Of a stretch of DNA of 32,670 bases, positions 1-8,510 are shown piece by piece. The first letter of the stretch is position 1. Every line of letters starts with the position of its first letter. Both the position numbers and the translations under genes were made by a program. The notes beneath the pieces are model-generated. The model had not been told where the DNA came from. It saw only the letters and a list, made by a program, of their open reading frames with translations, and did no database searches. This DNA comes from Thermoplasmata archaeon (lineage in GTDB: Archaea > Thermoplasmatota > Thermoplasmata > Halarchaeoplasmatales > Halarchaeoplasmataceae). The stretch covers positions 1 through 32,670 of the forward strand of contig PULU01000074.1 in the NCBI GenBank assembly GCA_003551065.1, written 5' to 3'.

Positions 1-399
1 CCTGCTAGAAACATAATATTCTTGAGTTATGCCCTCTCATATGCAGAAAGCATAGATGCTGACACTATTTACATTGGTGCCACTGCAGTCGATTACAGCG
101 GATATCCCGATTGCCGCCCTGCCTTTTTTAAAGCCTTTAAAAAGATGGCTAAAAAAGGTACAAAAAGAGGTATAGAAGGTAAAAAGATCGATATCAAGAC
201 TCCTTTGATCGATAAAAGTAAAGCTGGGATCATAGGAATAGGTGATGAATTATCTGTTCCATTTGAAAAGACATGGAGTTGTTACAAAGGCGGTGAAAAG
301 GCCTGTGGAGTCTGTGATTCGTGTAAACTGAGGTTGAAGGGATTCGATGAGGCTGGTCTAAAAGATTCTATTGTTTATGAGGACATTAAAGATCAGTGA
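1..399 (+). CDS. queC: 7-cyano-7-deazaguanine synthase QueC, C-terminal part (truncated by window start)
   Basis: Frame is open from base 1 (PARNIIFLSYALSYAESIDADTIYIGATAVDYSGYPDCRPAFF...). C-terminal zinc-site pattern SCYKGGEKACGVCDSCKLR is typical of QueC. Confidence 0.9.
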   Translation, partial: PARNIIFLSYALSYAESIDADTIYIGATAVDYSGYPDCRPAFFKAFKKMAKKGTKRGIEGKKIDIKTPLIDKSKAGIIGIGDELSVPFEKTWSCYKGGEKACGVCDSCKLRLKGFDEAGLKDSIVYEDIKDQ

Positions 400-1203
400 C
401 TACTGGTGCCCCTTTCCTTTTTTCTTGTAATGGAAAGAGTATATAACTGCTGATGCTGCCATTGTGAGTATTATAATTCCCGTATTCAAAAAGGGTATAT
501 CATCATCGTCATCCTCTCTTTCCATCAATTCGTAATCGGTGAGTTCCTCTGTTAATTGTAAATTTCCATACAGATACTCCTCTCTCTTAACCATATTTTT
601 GACTTCAGGTGAATAGTAATAATATTCTACAAATTCTCCCATACCTTCATATTGGGTGATATTAATAACATAAGTATCGAAGGTGCCTGCCGGTACCTCT
701 ACCGTGGTTATCTCTTCTACCTTAAATTCCAGTTCCCATTCTTGTTGTTTCTCCCACGTACCTCCATCCTCTGGTTCTCTCCAGATTATCGTTGCGCTAT
801 CCCAAGTCGTTCCAACATCTAAAGGAAATTCGAATCGTTTTAAAGTTGGATTATATGCGAAAGTCCCCTCATCACTCATTTCGGCGACCAATGATAATCC
901 ATCGATGGTATAGAAATGTGTTTCTACAAAATCATCTATTGTATAATTTATCATGTAGCAGTCGAATATAGTTTCATCGATATCTATATGTTCTCTTTCG
1001 GAAACCATTTCAGCAGTGTAATTCTGTACACGATAACTCTCATTGCTTCTATAACTCCAATTATCCCCCTCTACCCATGTTGGTACTTCATCAGCTGAGA
1101 TATCACTACTCTCAGTCATAAGGGCAGATGATGAGATGATCAAAAATGATATTAAAATTAAAACGGTAGTAGTAACATACCTTTTAGGACTATGGTTAAC
1201 CAT
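400..1203 (-). CDS. Uncharacterised secreted/membrane-anchored protein: N-terminal hydrophobic segment, extracytoplasmic region, acidic linker, C-terminal TM and basic tail
   Basis: ORF 400..1254. Start at 1203 (MVNHSPKRYVTTT...) preferred because a TATA-like CTATATAAG (complement of about 1231-1240) lies inside the longer ORF and a GGTGAT precedes the 1203 ATG. C-terminus EDDDDDIPFLNTGIIILTMAASAVIYSFHYKKKGKGHQ. Confidence 0.7.
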   Translation of the reverse strand: MVNHSPKRYVTTTVLILISFLIISSSALMTESSDISADEVPTWVEGDNWSYRSNESYRVQNYTAEMVSEREHIDIDETIFDCYMINYTIDDFVETHFYTIDGLSLVAEMSDEGTFAYNPTLKRFEFPLDVGTTWDSATIIWREPEDGGTWEKQQEWELEFKVEEITTVEVPAGTFDTYVINITQYEGMGEFVEYYYYSPEVKNMVKREEYLYGNLQLTEELTDYELMEREDDDDDIPFLNTGIIILTMAASAVIYSFHYKKKGKGHQ

Positions 1204-1385
1204 GATATCACCTAAATCATTTTTTGCACCGCTTATATAGTTTTTCCAAAACAAAGGATGGTAACATGAGGACTATTTTTATGTATAATCCCGTACTTTT
1301 TCTCAAAAAAGTGCCTGCTAACTCACTAACGTTAGCTGCCCATTTTTATCAACTTCTTTCACATACGTTCAAGAAGCGTGATAAA

Positions 1386-1470
1386 TGCGGGGGGAGGGAT
1401 TCGAACCCTCGGACCTCTACAGGACAGCGCCCTGAACGCTGCGCCGTTGGCCATGCTTGGCTACCCCCGC
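1386..1470 (-). tRNA. tRNA-Leu (anticodon CAG)
   Basis: Minus strand GCGGGGGTAGCCAAGCATGGCCAACGGCGCAGCGTTCAGGGCGCTGTCCTGTAGAGGTCCGAGGGTTCGAATCCCTCCCCCCGCA. Acceptor GCGGGGG/CCCCCGC, anticodon arm CAGCG-TTCAGGG-CGCTG, GGTTCGAATCC T arm, long variable arm (class II). No intron; CCA not encoded. Confidence 0.95.
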
Positions 1471-1641
1471 ATGTTGTAACGAGTTTGGGAATGAGCCTGA
1501 ACAATCCTCAGAATATTTTGTAAGCGTTGTTCCTGATGATGAATTGTTTTGAGAGCGTAGTATTTACAGCATATTTCTAGTCAATGATATACGTTCAAAT
1601 CCTTAAGATATCCTAGTTCATAGGTTTTACCAATCTGGTTC

Positions 1642-1666
1642 ATATGGCCCATGTAATGGGTCATAT
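1642..1666. repeat. Inverted repeat at the FKBP stop codon: 11-bp arms with one mismatch (G-T), 3-nt loop
   Basis: ATATGGCCCAT-GTA-ATGGGTCATAT read directly. It touches the stop codon of the minus-strand FKBP gene (1666-1668). Confidence 0.75.
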
Positions 1667-2577
1667 CATTCTTCGATGCCTTTCTGGATCTCTAAAATCT
1701 CCATCTCAAAAGTCAGAGGTGTATTGTTGACTTCTTCGTTGAAATCGAGGGTTATCTTTTCTTCTGAAACACCTACAACTATGCCGGTTGTATCGGATCC
1801 CTGACCGCTTTCCATCTTTATATCTTGAATATCGGCAAAATCCTCCCGATGTAAGGCTATATGTTCTGCATCTACTAAGCTTGGCTTATCCACCTCGTGC
1901 CAGAGTTCTATAACATCATCGGATGAATCTATCGAAAGTACTTCCGTTGTCCAGTCCCAGGACCCCTCGATATAAGTCTGATAAGTTTCTCCTTCATCTG
2001 GTTGATGCATCATCGTGACTATTTCTCCCTCGATGGAGATAACGGTTTTGTCCCAACTCCAGAATCTATCAGTAACAACCATATTGATATTGGGTTCTTC
2101 CCCATATCTCCTACTGAAAGTATCCATATCTATCTCTTCGTAGACTGGTATCTTTTCATCTCTCTCGATATCTACGATCAGATCTTCACTCCACTCCGGA
2201 TAAGCTTTTTCAGGAGGAACGGTGAAAGTTTTAGTCTCCCCTTCCTGCATACCTATAATATTTTCGTTCCATCCTTCTATAACCCCTTCTCCGACAGTGA
2301 ATTGGAACGGTTCTCCCCGATCTCGCTCGGTGAAAGTTATGATAGTTGGATCAGTTACCTCTCTACTTGAATCAAATATTCTTTCTTCCTCATAGATCCT
2401 ATCATCTTCAAGCCATCCTTTATAATGGACGGTGACTATATCTCCTTCTTCGACAACATTTTCTGGTTCTTCAACTTCTTCGTCCTCAGTGAAATAATAT
2501 CTATTAACAGCAAGAGCTCCACCGATAGAAGCACCAATCAAAACGATCACGATGATGTAGATTGTAGTTCTGTTCAT
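1666..2577 (-). CDS. FKBP-type peptidyl-prolyl cis-trans isomerase, membrane-anchored, with large insert-in-flap region
   Basis: N-terminal TM (IYIIVIVLIGASIGGALAV), then GDIVTVHYKGWLEDD...PFQFTVGEGVIEGWNENIIGMQEGETKTFTVPPEKAY; C-terminal ITLDFNEEVNNTPLTFEMEILEI resembles the SlyD/archaeal FKBP end. Confidence 0.88.
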   Translation of the reverse strand: MNRTTIYIIVIVLIGASIGGALAVNRYYFTEDEEVEEPENVVEEGDIVTVHYKGWLEDDRIYEEERIFDSSREVTDPTIITFTERDRGEPFQFTVGEGVIEGWNENIIGMQEGETKTFTVPPEKAYPEWSEDLIVDIERDEKIPVYEEIDMDTFSRRYGEEPNINMVVTDRFWSWDKTVISIEGEIVTMMHQPDEGETYQTYIEGSWDWTTEVLSIDSSDDVIELWHEVDKPSLVDAEHIALHREDFADIQDIKMESGQGSDTTGIVVGVSEEKITLDFNEEVNNTPLTFEMEILEIQKGIEE

Positions 2578-2685
2578 GTGTTATCATCTAATAAAAAATG
2601 TGCCCATGTAATAAATGTTGCGGACTCAAACATCGAACATCCTAAGACAAAAAGTCATAGTTACCAATGTTATAACTATAAATAA

Positions 2686-3993
<1,308 letters not shown>

Positions 3994-3995
3994 TT

Positions 3996-5441
3996 TTAAA
4001 ACTGTTCAGAAACTTTAAACTCCTTTCTCTCTTTTTCCCGCTGTTCACTGAAATATTCTCTGATGTCTTCTCTAACCTGGGTAGGATAGTCCTCGTTTAG
4101 ACAAGCTAAACAAAGTTCATTTTTTTCTCTTCCTATACCCTTTACAAGACCGTCTATCGTTTGATAAGTAAGTGAATCACAGCCAATATCCTCTCTTATC
4201 TCCTCAACCTTTTTATTTGCTGCTTTTAATTCGTGCTTCGTAGGCATATCAACACCGTAATAACAAGGAGCTTTGATCGGTGGACACCCCACAAGGAAAT
4301 GAACCTCTTCGGCTCCAGACTTTTTGACTAATTGAACGAGTTTTTTGGAGGTGGTCCCTCTCACTATCGAGTCATCGACCAATGCCACTTTTTTACCCTT
4401 GAGTTCTTCGATTATAGGATTCAGTTTTGTTCTCACGCCTGTTTCCCTTGATAACTGATCCGGCATGATGAAAGTTCGTCCAACATATCTGTTCCGTAAT
4501 AAACCCTCACGATAGGGGACTCCTAATTCTTCAGCTATGGCCAAAGCATACGTTCTAGCAGTATCTGGTACGGGTATCACAACATCTAGATCGTGATCGT
4601 TTTCCTTCCATTTATTAGCCAATTCCTTCCCCAATCTCAGTCTAGCTTCGTAAACGTTCGTCCTTTCTATTGTTGAATCTGATCTAGCAAAATAGACCCA
4701 CTCGAACATACAGTGTCGGGACATATTAGGTCTCACTTGTCTAGTTTCGATGGTTTTAGTCTCTCTGATCAGAATAGCCTCACCAGCTTTCACGTCTCTT
4801 ACAATGTCGTATCCCAAAATATCTAAAACTATATTTTCAGAGGCTACTGCATAACTCGAACCTTCAAGGGTTACTTTCTTACCGAATATCATAGGTCGTA
4901 TGCCGTGTGGATCACGGAATACCAGAAGTCCAAATCCCTGAATCAAAGCTATTACGGAATAACTTCCATTCAGTCTGTCCATGGTCCTCCCCACAGCTCT
5001 GAACAACGCCTTTTCGTTGATCTTGTCTTCCTTAGCCAACTCTCTAGAGAAAACAGCTAGTATGAGTTCAAGATCACATTGGGACATGAGATTGAATCCT
5101 CCTTCTTCTTCGATCTGCTTGTAGTTGACTATATTACCATTGTGAGCCATCCCTATCTTCAGTGGATAGACCGTTTGGAATGGTTGTGCATCCCTTCCAG
5201 GTTCAGATCCTATCGTAGGATAGCGAACATGCCCGATACCCATGTTTCCTCTCAAATTACTTAGTGTATTTTTATCAAAGACATCTCCTACAAGTCCAGG
5301 TCCTTTTATGATACGGGTATTTCCATCCTCTGCAATATATATCCCCGCACCGTTCTGACCCCTATGTTGGATGGCAAAAAGACCATTGTATAACTCTAAG
5401 GGTGCCTTATCTGTTCCTAATATACCGACGATCCCGCACAT
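3996..5441 (-). CDS. purF: Amidophosphoribosyltransferase
   Basis: MCGIVGILG N-terminal Ntn Cys requires the start at 5441 rather than 5453. PRPP site VALVDDSIVRGTTSKK. Cys at HCMFEWVYFARSDS, APCYYGVD and CLACL. Confidence 0.97.
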   Translation of the reverse strand: MCGIVGILGTDKAPLELYNGLFAIQHRGQNGAGIYIAEDGNTRIIKGPGLVGDVFDKNTLSNLRGNMGIGHVRYPTIGSEPGRDAQPFQTVYPLKIGMAHNGNIVNYKQIEEEGGFNLMSQCDLELILAVFSRELAKEDKINEKALFRAVGRTMDRLNGSYSVIALIQGFGLLVFRDPHGIRPMIFGKKVTLEGSSYAVASENIVLDILGYDIVRDVKAGEAILIRETKTIETRQVRPNMSRHCMFEWVYFARSDSTIERTNVYEARLRLGKELANKWKENDHDLDVVIPVPDTARTYALAIAEELGVPYREGLLRNRYVGRTFIMPDQLSRETGVRTKLNPIIEELKGKKVALVDDSIVRGTTSKKLVQLVKKSGAEEVHFLVGCPPIKAPCYYGVDMPTKHELKAANKKVEEIREDIGCDSLTYQTIDGLVKGIGREKNELCLACLNEDYPTQVREDIREYFSEQREKERKEFKVSEQF

Positions 5442-5538
5442 GTGAATTACCACGTTTGTCGTTTTTAATACAATTTAATCAAATATGTAGGGGTGTTTTA
5501 AATGTATCGTATGTAATGTGAAGTCGATCCTACTATCA

Positions 5539-5557
5539 ACTATTATATATAAATAGT
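5539..5557. promoter_or_regulatory. Symmetric TATA-centred element upstream of purF
   Basis: ACTATT-ATATATA-AATAGT: 6-bp inverted arms around a 7-nt AT core in the purF upstream region. Confidence 0.4.
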
Positions 5558-5607
5558 AAAATGGACTTTTATTTTATATTGAATACATCGATGGCTAAGA
5601 CTAGTAG

Positions 5608-6177
5608 TTATATTTGAACCTGACAAACCTTTATAAAATTTTCAAAGATCTCAACGCCGTATTCAGTATGATCCACTTCTGGATGGAATTGAAGACCATA
5701 TATTTTCTTATCTTTATGTTTGAAAGCTTGATATTTGCAGGACTCCGATGTTGCAAGGTGTATCAATTTTGGTCCCAATTCTTTTACTTCGTCATTGTGA
5801 GATTCCCATGCAACGAATTCGTTAGGTATGTCGATAAAAAGATCATTCTCTTCCAGAACTTTGATATTTGTTTTCCCATACTCTGGACTTTCACTTGCGC
5901 CAGCTTCACCATCATAATATCTCGCGATGAATTGTGCTCCAACACAGATCCCTAGGATCGGCACATCCAACTTTTCGAGATATTTATCGGTCCTACCAAG
6001 TTTTAGATTTTCATCGGATATACGTGGAGCTCCGCCGGATAATATCAACCCATCGACTTCGATATCCTCCACGGGTGTATCATTCTTGATTATATCTGAA
6101 TCTATATCGAGGTACTTGAGAACCCTCCATTCCCGATGTGTCCATTGACCTCCATTGTCTACTACATCAATTTTCAT
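5608..6177 (-). CDS. guaAA: GMP synthase glutamine amidotransferase subunit A
   Basis: Class I GATase motifs GLILSGGAPRI, PILGICVGAQ, YGLQFHPEVDHTEYG. No ATP-PPase domain attached. Confidence 0.93.
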   Translation of the reverse strand: MKIDVVDNGGQWTHREWRVLKYLDIDSDIIKNDTPVEDIEVDGLILSGGAPRISDENLKLGRTDKYLEKLDVPILGICVGAQFIARYYDGEAGASESPEYGKTNIKVLEENDLFIDIPNEFVAWESHNDEVKELGPKLIHLATSESCKYQAFKHKDKKIYGLQFHPEVDHTEYGVEIFENFIKVCQVQI

Positions 6178-6198
6178 GATCTCAAACCTTATAATATA

Positions 6199-7809
6199 TT
6201 ATTTATTTTTTTGTTCCATGGTAGCTTTGATGAATTCAAGGAACAATGGTGCTGGTTTCATAGGTCTAGATGTGAACTCAGGATGGAACTGGCAGCCGAT
6301 AAAAAAGGGATGGTCTTCCACTTCCAAGATCTCCATCCTTTTTTTGTTAGGTGATTTTCCACTGAATTTGATACCTTTCTCTTCCATTTCATCTTTGTAA
6401 TCCAAATTTACCTCATACCTATGTCTATGTCTTTCTTTGATCTCTGTAGATCCGTATATTTCATGAGCTCTTGTTCCTTCTTCTATCAGGATCTTCTCAG
6501 AACCTAGCCTCATGGTTCCTCCCATCATATCGATACCTCGCTGCATGGGCAGAAGATCGATCACTGGGTGAGGTGTCTTTTCGTTGAACTCTGAACTGTT
6601 AGCTTCTTCTAATCCTAAAACATTTCTACAGAATTCAATAACGGAAACCTGGAATCCCAAACATATAGTTAATATAGGCACTTTGTTTTCTCTAGCAAAG
6701 TTTACTGCATTGATCTTTCCTTCGATACCTCTATTACCAAAACCACCCGGAATCAAAATACCATCCACATCATCTAAAAGTTTCTTAGGTTCATTTTCTT
6801 CGAGTTCTTCAGATTCTATCCATTTGATGTTTATTTCAGTTTTTGCTTCTGCCTGGCAGTGATGGAAAGCTTCAACGTGACTTTTGTATGCGTCTTCAAG
6901 TTCACAATATTTCCCAACTAAGGCTATTTTGACTTTTTCTGTGGGATTCTCATAGTTATCTAGGAATTCTTTCCACTCATGGATATCATGTTCAGGTTCT
7001 CCCAAGTTCAATTTCTTCATAACGTAATCGATGAATCCCTCTTCTTCCAATATAAGTGGTACCTGATATATACTTTCAGCATCCGGAGAACTGATCACTG
7101 CTTCCTTTGGAACATCGCAAAATAATGAAATCTTTCTTTTTGTTGATTCTTCTAATTTCTTCGGACTCCTACCCACGATTATATCCGGTTGGATACCGAT
7201 CTCTCTGAGTGCCTGGACTGAATGCTGGGTAGGTTTAGTTTTTTGTTCACCAACCACATCTAAAACGGGTATCAAAGTTGTATGTATAAAGATGAAATCA
7301 TTACTTTCTTCTCCGACCTCCATATGTAGCTGCCTACTCGCTTCCATAAAAGGCATGCTTTCGATATCGCCGATAGTCCCACCGATTTCGACCAGGACAA
7401 TATCAGCATCGGTTTCATCTGCAACTTTCCAGATCCTTCTGTTGATCTCATCGGTTATATGGGGTATTATCTGAACCGTTTTGCCTAAATATTTTCCAGC
7501 TCTTTCCTTTTCTATAACACTTCTGTACACTTTACCCGTCGTTATATTGTCGTCTCCGCAGAGGTCGATATCCAAGAATCGTTCATAATTTCCAAGATCT
7601 AGATCAGCCTCAGTCCCATCGTCTAAAACAAATACTTCGCCATGCTCGAAAGGATTCATAGTACCTGCATCGCAGTTCAGATATGGATCTATTTTAATAG
7701 CAGTAACAGAAAACCCGTTGGCTTTTAACAATTTTCCGAGAGAAGAAGTAACGACACCTTTTCCTAAACCCGATAAAACACCGCCCGTGACAATTATAAA
7801 TTTCGTCAT
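6199..7809 (-). CDS. pyrG: CTP synthase
   Basis: [66 protein letters not shown]-terminal GATase [31 protein letters not shown]. Confidence 0.98.
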   Translation of the reverse strand: MTKFIIVTGGVLSGLGKGVVTSSLGKLLKANGFSVTAIKIDPYLNCDAGTMNPFEHGEVFVLDDGTEADLDLGNYERFLDIDLCGDDNITTGKVYRSVIEKERAGKYLGKTVQIIPHITDEINRRIWKVADETDADIVLVEIGGTIGDIESMPFMEASRQLHMEVGEESNDFIFIHTTLIPVLDVVGEQKTKPTQHSVQALREIGIQPDIIVGRSPKKLEESTKRKISLFCDVPKEAVISSPDAESIYQVPLILEEEGFIDYVMKKLNLGEPEHDIHEWKEFLDNYENPTEKVKIALVGKYCELEDAYKSHVEAFHHCQAEAKTEINIKWIESEELEENEPKKLLDDVDGILIPGGFGNRGIEGKINAVNFARENKVPILTICLGFQVSVIEFCRNVLGLEEANSSEFNEKTPHPVIDLLPMQRGIDMMGGTMRLGSEKILIEEGTRAHEIYGSTEIKERHRHRYEVNLDYKDEMEEKGIKFSGKSPNKKRMEILEVEDHPFFIGCQFHPEFTSRPMKPAPLFLEFIKATMEQKNK

Positions 7810-7847
7810 ACTCTATTCACGGGAGAAGAGTAATGTAAAGGAAGTGT

Positions 7848-8378
7848 TTAAGTTTTTGGTTTCCTATCGTTTTGAGATAGTATTTTTGTCAGGCTATTTT
7901 CTATGTCGATTTTGGTTTGTTCGAAATCGCCATCTAAATGAACCACGGTACCGTATTTATTGAATTTTGAAACATAATTTCTGTGGAGGACAGCTAATAC
8001 AGGGATATCTGATTCTAAGAGTTCTATAACTGCATATTCAAATTTATCACTGAAGAGTTCCATGGTCCCTATTTCATCTATCACAACTAGATCAGTTTCT
8101 GGGGAGATGTTCTTCAAACATCTATCTGTGAAATCTTCTAGGTCTTTCATATCGACTCGGTATTTACTCAATTTTGGACCTTCATCTTGGTCAACATGAG
8201 CTAGGATACCTTCTTTACCCCTAGCAACATCTACTAATTTAAAACCGACTCTACGATTATTTTCCCTTATATCTGGAGTTCTTATCCCCTCTATCTTCAA
8301 ATCCTTCTCTTCTATGATCTGCTGAACTAAAGTGCTTTTACCAGACCCTGATGCTCCGGTGATAAAAATATTATTCAT
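7848..8378 (-). CDS. THEP1-type nucleoside-triphosphatase (P-loop)
   Basis: P-loop GASGSGKST, Walker B LVVIDEIGTMELFS, small THEP1-like ORF. Confidence 0.85.
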   Translation of the reverse strand: MNNIFITGASGSGKSTLVQQIIEEKDLKIEGIRTPDIRENNRRVGFKLVDVARGKEGILAHVDQDEGPKLSKYRVDMKDLEDFTDRCLKNISPETDLVVIDEIGTMELFSDKFEYAVIELLESDIPVLAVLHRNYVSKFNKYGTVVHLDGDFEQTKIDIENSLTKILSQNDRKPKT

Positions 8379-8453
8379 GGATTCACACCAATTAGACCAA
8401 TGATCCTATTATATTTATTATTTATACTCAGGCTTATACGGTTTACAACCAAA

Positions 8454-8472
8454 AATTACCTATATAGTAATT
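8454..8472. promoter_or_regulatory. Symmetric TATA-centred element upstream of acs
   Basis: AATTAC-CTATATA-GTAATT (6-bp arms, 7-nt core), about 40-57 nt before the acs ATG in the divergent THEP1/acs intergenic region. Confidence 0.45.
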
Positions 8473-8510
8473 CATTACAGATAGAATAGTTAGAGATATA
8501 GGTGTTTAAA

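Noticed and set aside
500-515. Short trinucleotide-like repeat (TCATCATCGTCATC)
   Set aside because: It encodes a poly-Asp linker in the secreted protein; no separate repeat element.
1224-1523. 99-aa + strand ORF containing GGRDSNPRTSTGQRPERCAVGHAWLPP
   Set aside because: It is the antisense translation of tRNA-Leu (1386-1470, minus), a well-known spurious ORF pattern.
1532-1545. CTGATGATGA, resembling C/D-box sRNA C and D' boxes
   Set aside because: No properly spaced partner C box and terminal D box were found on either strand, so a C/D sRNA call is not supported.
5614-6400. Several + strand ORFs (113, 73, 72, 81 aa) opposite guaAA and pyrG
   Set aside because: Antisense shadows of strongly supported genes; no recognisable motifs.
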